DNA of 64,000 nt from the NCBI GenBank assembly GCA_037953625.1, contig CM075655.1, forward strand, positions 121,465,001 through 121,529,000, given 5' to 3'. The translations under genes were made by a program, and so were the position numbers. The notes below the pieces were generated by a model, which had not been told where the DNA came from, did not search any database, and worked only from the letters and a program-made list of their open reading frames with translations. Shown piece by piece: positions 48,569 to 60,300 of this stretch (the stretch's first letter is position 1; each line of letters opens with the position of its first letter). The DNA is from Crotalaria pallida. Taxonomy: Eukaryota > Streptophyta > Magnoliopsida > Fabales > Fabaceae.

Positions 48569-48677
48569 GTCCGCGTAAGACAGCCCAGTTGGTGGCTGCA
48601 GGGACACTTAGGATTTTCCCTTCCCCCAGGTCATGGGTTCTAGTCCCAGACTTCCCATGTAAACCAAAAAAAAAAAA
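48569..48677 (+). mobile_element. tRNA-derived SINE, family 1 copy b
   Basis: A compact ~109-bp element with A-box-like 'cccagttggtggc', B-box GGTTCTAGTCC and an A12 tail. Flanking repeats ACCAATGATCTTTC (48555-48568) and ACCAATGATCCTTC (48678-48691) differ at one base. It matches the opposite-strand copy near 1152. Confidence 0.85.
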
Positions 48678-49064
48678 ACCAATGATCCTTCTTCATTCAA
48701 ATTACAAACATCCATCCATCTATCCATCCATCCATCTCTCTCTCTCTATATGTATGTATGGATGCATGTATGTATGTATGTATATCTTCATTATATTCAT
48801 TATACCTGGTTTTATTATTTCTTTTTCTTCTGCTGCTGCAATTAGATTAGACATTGAACGAGTGAACAAAAGTTGTGTTCTTAACGTGACACATATCTCT
48901 GACATTATCGTACCTTAATAGGTATGACAGTCACGAACTAACATGCATAACATTTTGCAAATCCAGAAACTTTTAACAACACTAGTTAATACGGTTGAAC
49001 CCTAAATATAGCCTTTTTGGACTTGATTTTAACAATATTGGTCTATATGCCTAACAATAAGCGT

Positions 49065-49097
49065 GTATGTATGTATGTATGTATGTATGTATGTATA
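49065..49097. repeat. (GTAT)n microsatellite
   Basis: About eight GTAT units. A related, less regular run of 'atgtatgt' and 'atcc' repeats lies at 48710-48785. Confidence 0.9.
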
Positions 49098-49199
49098 TAT
49101 ATAAACATAAACATAAATGATTAGCCATCACAATAATAAGAGATGTCTTAAAATTACTATATAGTAATATAACATTCAAAAATGAAATTATTACAAAAA

Positions 49200-50680
49200 T
49201 ACGTGTCTTAAAAAAAGCGGGGCCACTATTGGTGATTCTGGCAAGTATATCAGATCGTACAAGTAATAAAGTGAAAGCCGAGTATAGTTCCTAACGAGGA
49301 TTAAAACTGACTCTAAGAATTCTCACCTAATTGTAGTTACTCAATGAAACCTAAATTTGGATTTAATTGATTTGGGAATTGTTGATTATAATAAATAACA
49401 AAAACGGAAATAAAAGATGGTTGTGAAACGATTGGGAAAACGGCTAGGAACGTAGTTTCATTGCAGGTTCCAATAGTAGTTATTCATGAATCAATGTTAT
49501 TCCTAAGTTTTGAACCGATTTTGCAAAAATAGAAGAAGCCTAATGTCTTAGGTCAACTTCAGTTTCTTAGAATCTAATCTCCCTTAATGTCTTAAGTAAA
49601 GACTTAGAATCCTAATCCTTATTATTCATTCAATCAAAATTATGAAAAGGTTATTCAACTCATAGAGATATGTCTACCAACTATGCAATTGAATTGCTTG
49701 ATTATTAGCCTTATTCTAATCCAATATGTATGTCTATTGTTTATTAGAACCACTAGATCACAATCGGCGTCAAAATTATGATAATCAAATAAAACATAAT
49801 CAAAAACAAAACTTTAATGGAAAACATCAATTCATTAAATAAAAACTATATAGGTTCCATGCAAATTCACCACACCCCTAACAAGTAGTTTAGTTACACA
49901 TCATAAGAGAAGAAGAAGAAAAGAGAATAATGAAATCCATGACAGGAGACATAGAGTTGCCGCTAATCTCTTATCACCGAGTACAAATTCTTCGCGCTTG
50001 CCTCCAAAGCTCTCACAAATTATTTCTCTCTAAACTCCGGTTTCCCAGAAAACCTAATTAAATCCTATTTAAAAAGAGTTCAGAACTAATCCCCATCCAA
50101 ATCTGATAAAGATAGGATTAATCTCTGAATTTTAGCGTCGCGCGCCCGGGTGCCCGATACTCGCGCCTGGGCGCACCTATTGTACTGCACCAGATTGGAA
50201 TTTGGAATTTTGACCCCTGCTTTGAATGGCTGACCCCATGGACGCGCTTGGGCACGCCTTGACTTGCGCCTGAGCGTGAAAATACCTGTGAAAATTAGCT
50301 CTTTGCACTCCATTTGTTGGCCATTTGACCCACATGCGCCTGGGCGCACTCAGCTTGCGCTTGGGCGCACGAGACTAAAATTTCCATTTTGCCCTTCTTT
50401 CCTCCAATTTCATGGTTCCAAGACTTCTTTTCTTTTTCCTTTGTCCAAATTCACCAATTTATGCCTCAAAATCTGAAATCAAGGCCAAAAAGGTACAAAA
50501 TCCTCAAGGATCTCATTTCTCATCATTAGTGGACAAAACTCAATCTTTTTCCTAAAATCACTTGAGAAACAAGCCAAAATCACTAAGAAAGAGGGTTAAT
50601 TAACATCTATAAACATCATATATTGAGCTCAAATAAGCCACCAACATACTAGGGTTATTGTGTGATGAGAGAAAAAAGTA
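49200..50680. mobile_element. Non-coding block, probable LTR-retrotransposon remnant
   Basis: The stretch has 'atcgtacaagtaataaa' near its left end, a phrase I associate with plant retrotransposon spacers. At about 50130-50370 repeated 'gcgcctgggcgca'-type words stand out as GC-rich islands. Short ORFs across them (50086-50349) are shadows. No protein domain or paired LTR was found. Confidence 0.45.
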
Positions 50681-51267
50681 TACCATGTTACACACGTTAA
50701 TTAAGCTATATGTTCTTGTTGGAATGCAATGGTAACATGATTGGTTTAGGGTTGTATTTTTGGGTGTTATGAGCAAATCTTAATTCATTAAAAAAAATAA
50801 TACAGAAATGAAATTACTTTAACCAAACACGTATTAAAAAACCCTTATAGATACAAGGTATGGTCAGGCCTCGGAAAGAACACTAATTAGGAAGGTAATA
50901 AGCATGACTATGCCTAAAAGACCAGTCCTCTATTTCGGAAAGAGGGTAAAAAGACACTCGGTAAAACAAAAATCACACCTCTTAAATATAGTGGGACCAC
51001 CATCTTGGTGGGGCCGTGAGATGAGAGATAAAAATACATGCTATACACGATGATTAGGCTGACTGTTTTTGTCGGGATGCAAAACTAACTGCACTAGCTT
51101 ATGATTATATTTTTGGACTTTCTTAACAAACTTCATCATTTTCATTTTCTTATTTTTCGCTTTGTAGTTTCAGATGAACTTTGTCATCTTTATATAATTA
51201 CATCCTTCTTACTTCTTTCCTTGCTAAGAGTTCCCCCACTCTCTCTTCTCTGATCTCTAATGCAGCC

Positions 51268-53489
51268 ATGACCACAGAAAATCAAGGCATGCATGGGACA
51301 GAGTTCTTGTGGGAAAATCAGTCATGGGATTTCCCCGATTTTGGTAACTCTAGTGAGAGCAAAGAAAAGTTATTCATCGAGCTACCGAATCAGGAAAAAG
51401 AAAATGGAGAAAAACCTCTCATGAATAAGAAGCGAAGTCGAGAGAATGCTGATGAAAGTGGTAAGAAGGTAATTAATGCTAAAGAGAAAGTTGAAAAATC
51501 TCGTGACCCTGAAGCACGTAGATTGGCAGAGAGAGAAAGAAGGAGGAGAACGAGGAACATGTATGATGATCTTCATGCTTTGCTTCCTCAACTTTCTTAC
51601 AAGGTAATTTAGTTTTGTCTTTACATTTAAAACTTGAATTTAAAGTGTAACCAAGATTTTTTTTAAGGGAACCAAGAAATTATCTTAAATCTATGAAAAA
51701 TTTCCCTTTGTTAATTTAGTTCCTGTGTTTTTTTTCCTTCATATTTTTTAAAAGGAAAAGTATTCATTTTTGACATGAAGTTTATCTTTATGTTACACGA
51801 AATTATTGCATGTTTCAGAATCAATGGTTTGAAACTTATTTAAACTCTTGATTTGAAATATTCTAGAAAAAGTTATACAAAAATATTCAAAATCAAAGGT
51901 TTAGATGAGATTGGGATCATTGATATTAGACCATGTAATAATATCTCTTAGATAAAAATGCTTTTTTGGTACCTTAAATTATTTATTTGTCCTAAAGTTG
52001 TCCGTCGAGTTTTTTTTTCTCTCGAAAGTAGTCTCTCAAGTTTAGTTCCGTTAGCATGGTCAATCCTTCCGATAAATTTTTCATATCCGACCATCTTCTT
52101 CAACCTAACTCCATTTTTCTGACCAACCTCCATTTTTTTCGGAAAATCTCTTTCATCTCTAACTACTCACCCTTATTTCCAAAACCACTAATCTCATCAC
52201 GACACCTTCTGGACGTGGCGGAGAATGGTGGCAAGATCAGTAATCCGGTCTGAACATTTGTTTGCGGAAAATGAGCGAAGATGAAACCAAAAAAATGTAG
52301 AGCTTCATAGTAGAAAAGAAATGAAGTAATTAGCTGAAAATCCTGCTGGAAAAAATTATTGATGATAGAGAAGATGATCGAAGACGAAAAAATTAACGAA
52401 ATGATCATTTGTACTAACGAAAATGAACTTGAGATACCACTTTTGAAAAAAATAATTTGTGAAAGACCACTTTAAAAAAATATATATAATTTAGGGGAAA
52501 AAACAATTTTTTCTTTCTCTTATGTTACGTAAGATTTTCTTAACATTTTATTTATATCTTTTCAACTTGAACGGTTAGAAAAATGTAGAAAGGACAGAAA
52601 CATTTTTATCTTTAATTTCCAAGTTTACCCTTTTTTTTCATTATTAGGGTAAAAATTTCATAAAGAAAATTGGTTGCTAGTATTTGTTTGTTGGTGGAGA
52701 TTTCAAACAAATCAAATCAAAGAAAAATGTTACAGAATGCCAATAAAACCACCATTGATATATTTTTCATTTCTTGTGCAATAGCTTTTATATCCCCAGG
52801 GTTAATTCTCTAATGGGGATTAAGAAAATATTCATCAATCCTTATATGTTTTTCTTATGTTTCATTGCTTACGTACTTCTTATTATCGATGGTGCGGTAG
52901 AAGGCATAGTTGATATGCTCCACTAATATTCAATCATTATCTTTGATATGTTAAGCTTAGAAAGCATAGTATTTTATTTCTAATACACTTGGATTTAATT
53001 TGATATTTATGTAGGCGGACAAAGCAGCAATTATCGATGAAGCAGCGGACTACATCAAAAGTCTAGAGCAGACTTTGGCAAAGCTAGAAATACAAAAAAA
53101 AGAAAGGCTCCAATCTGCCTCAGCCTCAGCCTCAGCCTCAAAGGAGAAAGTTATAGGTGATCATGAATCTGTCAAAAACTTCTTCAATGGTCCAACTGGA
53201 GATCCAAACCCTTCAAGTTCAGCTATGATGCCAGCAGTAGTCCCTCAACAGCAGCCACTGTCATTTCAAACATGGTCTTCTCCAAATGTGGTCATAAGCA
53301 TCAGTGGAATGGAAGCACATTTCTCCATTTTTACTGCTAAGAAGCGAGGCCTCTTGGCTGACATAGCTCTTGTGTTTGAGAATCACAAGATAGATGTCTT
53401 GTATGCCACCATAGCGGGTGATAGTTATGGAGATCGATACATGATTCTAACCCAGCTGGTAAGTTTGGAATACATTGCATGCTCTTCAC

Positions 53490-53542
<53 letters not shown>

Positions 53543-53902
53543 TAATTTCTCATATGTGCTTTGCTATATTTGTGAATTATTCTATTTAGGAAACAAATAA
53601 ATAAATAAAAAAAATTTCAAGGCATTAGACTTAGCTTGTTACATAATTTCAAATACACAATAACTTAATTGGCATAATGTTGCTCCATAAAAACATTGAT
53701 AATTACTTAGATTTAATTGCATTGGTACTTTGATAGTGCAAAATGCGAGCATAGTTTAGTTTCATTCATATATATCTGTTTAAATGAGGTATTCTTGCAG
53801 GCAAACAGATCTCCAAATGAGTTGATCCTAGAGAATATTCCCGTGGAGGAAATTTTCAAGCAAGCAGCCAAAGATATTGTGGAATGCATCTCTAAGATGT
53901 AA
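51268..53902 (+). CDS. bHLH transcription factor, bHLH95/ZHOUPI-like
   Basis: Exons 51268-51603, 53015-53458 and 53801-53902 join in frame with GT/AG introns to give 293 residues. I chose the ATG at 51268; the longer frame upstream starts only from non-ATG codons. Residues about 82-135 form the bHLH: basic region EARRLAERERRRRTRNMY, helix 1 to loop DLHALLPQLSYK, helix 2 DKAAIIDEAADYIKSLEQT. Residues about 200-275 form an ACT-like domain (VVISISGMEAHFSIF, KKRGLLADIALVFE). The layout and the phrase ALLPQL..KADK..I(I/V)DEA.(D/N)YIK.L.QTL match Arabidopsis bHLH95/ZHOUPI, which acts in endosperm breakdown and embryo cuticle formation. The HIWTE basic-region sequence of true ZHOUPI is missing, so this may be a paralogue with another role. 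A Ser-Ala repeat (AS)n follows the bHLH. A TA microsatellite lies at the start of intron 2. Confidence 0.9.
51950..52510. mobile_element. Foldback element in bHLH intron 1
   Basis: Left motifs ('ttggtaccttaaattattta', 'gtagtctctcaag') return inverted at the right end ('acttgagataccac', 'gaaagaccactt', 'tataatttagg'). A related half-element lies at about 54850-55100. Ends are approximate. Confidence 0.55.
53493..53537. repeat. (TA)n microsatellite in bHLH intron 2
   Basis: About 22 TA units starting 34 bases after the exon 2 donor site. Confidence 0.95.
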
Positions 53903-55871
53903 TGATTGAAAGTGTATCTTCTCTGTGTGTTGAATTTGAATTTTTATATTTTCCCTGAAAACTACCAGTATCAGTGTATTTATGTTCCTGTGTGCTAAGA
54001 CTTGTACCGAATTTCTTGCAAGTTTGGGTCATAATACCTGCTTTGAGTGTATGTAATTTGGTATTATAAACTTTGTTGTATGTGATTCTATGGGAAAAAC
54101 TATATGCTTATTGTTGTATCTTTATCTTTTAATATGCATGTAGCAGGTACAACGTACAAGTATAATTTGGAATTCACCTGCCTGAAACTGAAATTAAAAA
54201 AAATGGGGTAAGATCCACCCGTAAGGGTGGGTAGCCTTAACCGAATGTGTATAACAGGAAAGCCCGAAGACTGTTCCCGTCCCTGTCAGGGGAGATGCCA
54301 ACCATCTCTCCTTTTCACGAACACGCTTTCTCTGATGTTGTTTAGTGTTTATATATCGTTAACTGTCTTCGTCAATTTGCAATGTGGGACTTGCACTGCA
54401 TAGATCCAGTTTTTCATGGAATGTTTGAGACTGTTTATGGCATTATGTGGGTTGTTGAAATCAGTTTCTGCAACAATCATTCAGTCACATATGCTATCTA
54501 TGATCGTGTCATATGAGTAACAACAATTAAGAGCCTCCAAGCTGGATTGTTAAAAAAAAAAATTCAAACATTGAACGTTGCTGCCAGTTGGAATCAAAAT
54601 TTCAGAATTGATTTTATTTTTGGTAACTCAGTGCATGTTTGGTTTTGAAGTGAGTTAGCCAAGAATCAATTCTGGAATGCCAACACTATTAACAGTTGCT
54701 TCTGCTCCAACGTGATTTTGGGTTCAAAATTGATTTTCCAAAGTGATACCAAACATGCTCTTAGTATTGTTAAATCAATTTTGCCTCACAGTAGTCGGTG
54801 TATATTTTATTTAAATAAGCGTTTATAGATGATGCGATTGATTTTGTTTGGCAAAACTCCTTTAATCCCTTAAGTTATTTATTAGTTCTAAAGTGGTTCT
54901 TAAAGTTTTTTTTTTTTAAAGTGGTCTCTTAAGTTTACTTACATTAGCTTTCTGTCTGCGATCATTTTCTCACGAAATACCATTTTTTCCAGCCAAAATT
55001 CATTTCTTCCGGTGAATCTTTTTAACCTCTAACTCACCTTCGTTTCCAATCCCACTAATCTTATCCCATGTACTACCATTTTTTAACCCACTTTATCAAA
55101 TTGTTCTTGCTCCTACACATTTTTAACCCTCTTTACTTTGTCCCTTTCATTTTTTTATGATTTACATAGCAATCGAAAAATCCAATAGGAAGAAAACACA
55201 TGTGATCAGCCTGATAGCTTCCAAAAATATACAAATATATATAATTAAACTATTTATCGTATCTACCCCATTTACAGAGCTATTTCTCATATCTGCTTCG
55301 TTGTTACCTTCCTCTGTTTTAGGATCGCTTTTTTTTTTTTTTTTAATCTCCTTTTCTCTCTTACCATTTCTAAGATGTGTTTCTACCACTCTGATGTTTT
55401 TCTTATAGTTGTTCTGTGAGTGCCTCTTCTTTCTTTCTTTTTTTTTTTTTTTTATAAAATTAATTATGCATGGTTAGCCTATTGTTTATTTGGTAATATG
55501 GCCCGAAGAGGAATTGCTTGTTAGAATGTATTCCTTCCTAGGCACTTGAATGTGTACACTGAAATTTCTGAAAGAAAATTCGTGAAGATGGATCAAGAAG
55601 TATTGTTAATGTATAGAAAAAAAAATTGAAAGAAAATAAATGAGGGTTTAGGGAATGATGAAAATTACGCTCCACTTCACTACGATTCTCTTTAAAATGC
55701 AACTTTCCCATTGAAAAAATATAACTATAAATTAATAGTACAAGGTGACACAAGATGCACCAAAAGTTATCAGTAACACGATGCTACACGCTTCATTCTT
55801 TTACAAGCAATAAGATAGTCAAAACCATGCCAAGAAAAAATGAATTATAATTAGACTTCTCTTCATGATGA
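53903..55871. other. Intergenic DNA between bHLH and ABCI7 3' ends
   Basis: The two genes converge here. A GC-richer phrase at 54205-54305 ('ccacccgtaagggtgggta', 'gtccctgtcaggggag') looks like a repeat fragment with small hairpins. About 54850-55130 resembles the left half of the foldback in bHLH intron 1. No gene was recognised. Confidence 0.5.
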
Positions 55872-58800
55872 TCATAAACTAGGAGATGGATCCAACAAGT
55901 TTTTAATCTGATTTCTTACACTATCTCTAATGGAAGAATAAGGCAACTTTTCTATGACCTCCCCTCCAAAGGCAAAAGTTAGAACTCTTCTAGCTGTCTT
56001 TGGATCAATGCCACGTGCTTGGAAATACAGAAGTTGGCTTTCTTCTAGGTCACTTATTGCAGCTCCATGGGAGCACTTGACATCATCTGCTATAATTTGG
56101 AGATTTGGTTTAACATTTACAGTTGCACGAGGTTCAAGGAGAAGGCTTCTAGTTAACTGTCCTGCATCTGTCTGCTGAGCATACCTACACAAGAATGCAA
56201 AACGTTTGTTCAATAAATGATTGAAAACAAATTACAATCACTTGAGTTCATTCGATTATATTATGGGAATTTCAATCCACACTTCGCATTCTAAACATAA
56301 TGGCTCTTTCCAACATTGAACAAGGCTAAAGTTGAAGCTTGTATATGACTCAAACATAATGGCTCCTTCCTACACCGAATAAGGCTAAAGTTGAAGCTTG
56401 CATATGACTCGCAGTTATTACTGCGTCAAACTATATTCTTGCATAAACAGTTTAATCATCATCATTGTTTAGGTAAAAAACAGAATTACCTATTAACTTT
56501 TATGTTCCCATCAAAAACTGCTTGTCCCAGTGAATGAGCCACAATGCATTTGTGAAGTTGACGGGAATAGCCTCGCGGATGGTCCAATATAAGTCTACTA
56601 TGCAGATCCTGTGTTTGATCACCAACAGACAGGTGTAAAGTTGATAACTCTGTCACCGTGTCTGGGCCCAGTTGTTGGATATGAAGATTGTGCCTGCCCA
56701 GTTTTCCTCCTGTGCTTACTTCTACAAGCTCATATGTACTAGATGATTCCTGCAAACAATAAACGAAGAATCACAATATGGTCTATTGCAATTTCTTTCC
56801 ACTCTAATATAAATGAGCTTTTTATGTATATCATAAAGGAAAAAGAAGTACTTTGTAGTTTGTAGTGGCATATGAATATTATGATAAGTGATGACTCCCC
56901 TGGCCAGACTAATTATCTATATAAAACTGGAAACAAACTGGCATTCAATAGTGAATCTACTTCAAGCAAAGAAGCTTGGCGTGAAATTTAATGGCCTGAG
57001 GTAATTACCAGCACATGTATGGCCGAATAGATATTTTATGCTTAAATCATGATCTGAAAGAGAAGTATGCCGACAATGAAGTATAATAGAATAAAATAAA
57101 GTATTTATAAATCCTTATTATCTCGAGACTTTAATGAACCACGGGAAAACAGATCCAAGAAATTGAAATCCTATTGTGATTGTCAAAACGGGGGGTTTAA
57201 TCAAAGGGAGAGTGTTCTTCATTATTCTTAGTATGTAATAATATAATCCATCTTCCAGTGACAATTCGGGACAACAAAACCAAATTTCTGAACTTGAATT
57301 CAACTTCGACAAAAGAGGACAGGAGTTGTCTGCTCCCGTGAAGAAACGTGAAAATGATGAGGTTGAGTCATAGTCTATAATAGCAGATTTGACATCTCAG
57401 ATAAACAATCTTACTGATATAGGTACACTGCATACTCAGAAAAATGAAATGGAAGAAGAGATACTTTTTACACATAATGAAGAATCAGCTCAAGCCAAAA
57501 GCTTTTAGAGATCAGATCACTTTTTTGCAGCAGAAAGTGGAGTCCCTACAACACCAGAAATAATCTAACTTGGAAGTTCAACTTGTGGAAATAATCCAAG
57601 AAAGATTAGAGTAACTAATTCAAAAACAAACTCTTAAAGAGTTGGTTGACAGGAAAATGCTGGAATTAGGAAAATCAATGATGCACATAAGGAATCTTAG
57701 AGACGAATACCATTAAAAACCAGAAGAGTGAAGATGAAAAGCAAATAAGGGATGACAGCCTTGAGGTCAGTCAGCCGAGAGAGAAGAAATTAGAGCTACA
57801 AGGTCAAATAGCTGAATAGGAGAAAAGATCAGCAGAGAAAGTGTCTTCAAGTTCACTGCTCTATGGGATAAACTTAATGAAGTAAAGAGCGAGGGTTCAA
57901 CCCAAATAATGGTAATCAAGGAGCAAATTAAGAAACCTCGCCATGTTCTGCTTTCCCTCTAGAATATGAAACAAGAATTGGCACAACCCTGTGGAAGGGT
58001 GTGGCTAGGAAGCAAAGGCCCGTCACAATAATCGTCGCATCCATGTCACATTCGTGTCAAATACGTATCTGTGCTGGACACTCCTAAGTGTATCTAAAAC
58101 CTCGTATATTTACTTTTTGAATTTTTATGCCATTATAGATGAAAATTTCACAATACTCAGATATATAAATTAGCATACGGTTATGTTTACAATGGCGCAT
58201 GCTAACTTTTAAAACAATAATATCCCCATCTTTTAAAACATCATCCATCTTTTTCAATATTAATTGTACCGATGACGATCCAAATCCGATCATTAGCATA
58301 CTAGCGGCTGCTGCAATTTACGCATTAGCATGAAAGAACACAAATATCATGACCAAAAGCTCCAAAGCCGCATACAAATAAGATTCTATTAACATTCTAT
58401 GGATAATATAGTACGAATCAAAACCATATCCAAGTCATATGAACAAATGATCATCGACATTAACAATACCTGGGTAACATAGGTCCATTTGATATGGGCA
58501 GCGGCGAGCGATTCATTCTGGATATAAGAATGCCTAACTTTTGCACCTTCTCCGATGGCAACCTCCAACGCACTATTCGTCCAATAACAAAACCCACTGT
58601 TCCCTTCATCAAAGGAAAACTCCTCGATTATCTCAACCTCTCCCCCTTTCTCCACCACCACCACAACCCTCGGATTCGCCACGTGGATCCTGCTGCTAGA
58701 ACCTCGAACCGAAAAATAACCGAGATGGATCGGAGTGTCGACGCGGCATCCCTCAGGAACATACACCACCGTCACATCAGGAGCACCAATCCCGTTGATC

Positions 58801-59360
58801 GACCAAAACAAATCACCACCGTCGAATCCAGCGATGACGAATTTCAAAACCCTATCCGCTATATCCGAAGGTAGAGCGGAGAAGCTCCCGATGTAAAAAC
58901 CATTGGGGAAATCCGAGATGGAGGGCGAGGATTGAACCAGGTGGCCATCAACGATGGCGAGGGAGGGGAAATCGGAGTGGAGGGAGATGGAGGAGGGGTT
59001 GGGAGGGAGGGAGAGAGGGACAATATGGGAATTGCGGAGGAAGGAGAGGTCGACGAAGCGGAAGGGCTCGTCTCTTCGGGAAGGCCAGGGAGTGGAGAGG
59101 AGGGTTTCGGAGGAAGCTTGTCGAAGCTTCTGGAGAGCGGGGGAGGAAGGGAGAGAGTCTTCGAGGGTTTCGGCGAGTTGAAGAACGAAGGGGTCGGAGG
59201 AAGTGAAAGTTTGTGACTGGAGGGAGAGTGGTCTGTGTGTTTTGAATTTGTGAGATTGGAATGAAGAAGAAGAAGAAGAAGAAGAAGAAGAAGAAGAAGA
59301 AGGGATGATGAAGGAGCAAAAATTGAAGGGTGCGGGTGTGGTCAAGGCTATACCACTCAT
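55872..59360 (-). CDS. ABCI7: Plastid SufD-like Fe-S scaffold protein ABCI7
   Basis: SufD is a subunit of the stromal SufBCD complex that assembles iron-sulfur clusters; it binds SufB and the SufC ATPase and is not itself a transporter. Exons on the minus strand, 5' to 3': 59360-58470, 56749-56490 and 56184-55872, with GT/AG introns, giving 487 residues (Arabidopsis NAP6/ABCI7 about 475). I chose the ATG at 59360 (MSGIALTTP); the frame further upstream starts only from GTG. Residues 1-60 are a transit peptide with about 13 consecutive serines encoded by a TCT repeat. The mature part shows DPFVLQLAETLEDSLPSSP, TPWPSRRDEPFRF, DLFWSINGIGAPD, VYVPEGC, and the SufBD core AAHIKWTYV, STGGKLGRHNLHIQQLGPD, LILDHPRG, IIADDVKCSHGAAISDLEE, YFQARGID. 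Every region agrees with Arabidopsis At1g32500. Intron 1 holds an antisense pseudogene. Confidence 0.96.
56293..56410. repeat. 59-bp tandem duplication in ABCI7 intron 2
   Basis: Units 56293-56351 and 56352-56410 both run from 'aaacataatggct' to 'atatgactc', differing at a handful of positions. Confidence 0.95.
57237..57990 (+). pseudogene. Decayed coiled-coil gene fragment, CIP1 (COP1-interactive protein 1)-like
   Basis: Conceptual translation across several stops and frameshifts gives a heptad-rich sequence: ISELEFNFDKRGQELSA, then ADLTSQINNLTD, then LQQKVESLQHQK, SNLEVQLVEIIQERLE, and later IMVIKEQIKK. Repeated 'ISELE..L.K.G.ELSAL', 'ADLT.QINNL' and 'LQ.K.ESLQ.QK..LEVQL' units are what I remember from plant CIP1-type long coiled-coil proteins. 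At least five in-frame stops and frame changes show it is dead. It lies in ABCI7 intron 1 on the opposite strand, so it arrived as an inserted fragment. No promoter or intact ORF remains. Confidence 0.7.
59263..59302. repeat. (GAA)n repeat encoding poly-serine of ABCI7
   Basis: About thirteen trinucleotide units lie inside exon 1, read on the minus strand as TCT serine codons in the transit peptide. In-frame length changes should be tolerated. Confidence 0.95.
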
Positions 59361-60300
59361 TGTGGAGAAGAAAGGAAGGAAGAAAGAGTGAGTGAGTGAG
59401 TCGTGCACACGCACCCACACCTAACACTTAAACAGTTAGTAACACTCAAGACTCAACTATCAGGAAAGAATAACTGTTTCACTTGTGCTGGACACACTAT
59501 CCACCACGACATGCATATTTTTGTTAATTTTAATCATTTATTTAATTATTTCTTTTATTTTCCGTCAATCATATTTTTATATTTTCTCTTATTTTTAAAT
59601 TATTATACATTAACCAATGGACCTTTTTTTAATATAAATTAAATACTATTATAATTTTGAATAAGAATTAAAAAAAATATTTTAGACAAAAAAAATATCA
59701 AACTTACAATAATGAATATTTTTTAATATGTGTGCCCAAATCTAAAAGGGACAAAAAAAATATGGAATGGAGTGAGTAATATCCAAGTTCAGCACTTGCT
59801 ATGTTGTTGTTAAGTAAATATGTGAAAAATAATAATATAAATAAAGATAAATTAAAATATCATCATTCTTTATTCAACATGGTAAGTGTTGGATTTGAAT
59901 ATTAAATGTAGATATCCAAATTTATTTTAGTTAGGGACGAAATGAGTAAGATCTTAGTTATTACTCTCTCCATTCAAATTTATCTAATCATTTGAAAACA
60001 AAAATATTTATTCCTTTTGTTTAAGAGTGTAAGGGTGTGCTAATTGTTATTTTTATGTATATCTTTGTTCAATAACATATCAATAATGTTATTTGAATAT
60101 TTATTTTTAAGGTTTAAATTCAATACTTATTATTTTGGATAAAGAATTGTGAGTCATTCAAAAAAATTTTCCACATCATTATTTAAAATGATTGGTGTTA
60201 GACTTAAATATTAAATATAGGTATTTAAATATAAAGTATTTATTTACATAATTACCGGATAAAATTTAATTATTTACAAATAGAGAAAATGCATGTTGCT
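59361..60300. other. ABCI7 promoter side and AT-rich intergenic DNA
   Basis: The first ~100 bases hold the probable 5' leader of ABCI7. A MITE-like segment at about 59514-59780 ('ccgtcaatcatatttttata' to 'atatggaatggagtgagta') shares motifs with 45530-45880. No gene was recognised. Confidence 0.5.

Noticed and set aside
58389..58469. Extension of ABCI7 exon 1 to the stop at 58389
   Set aside because: A donor GT at 58469-58468 follows VTQ exactly where Arabidopsis continues with the next exon; the extra residues match nothing.
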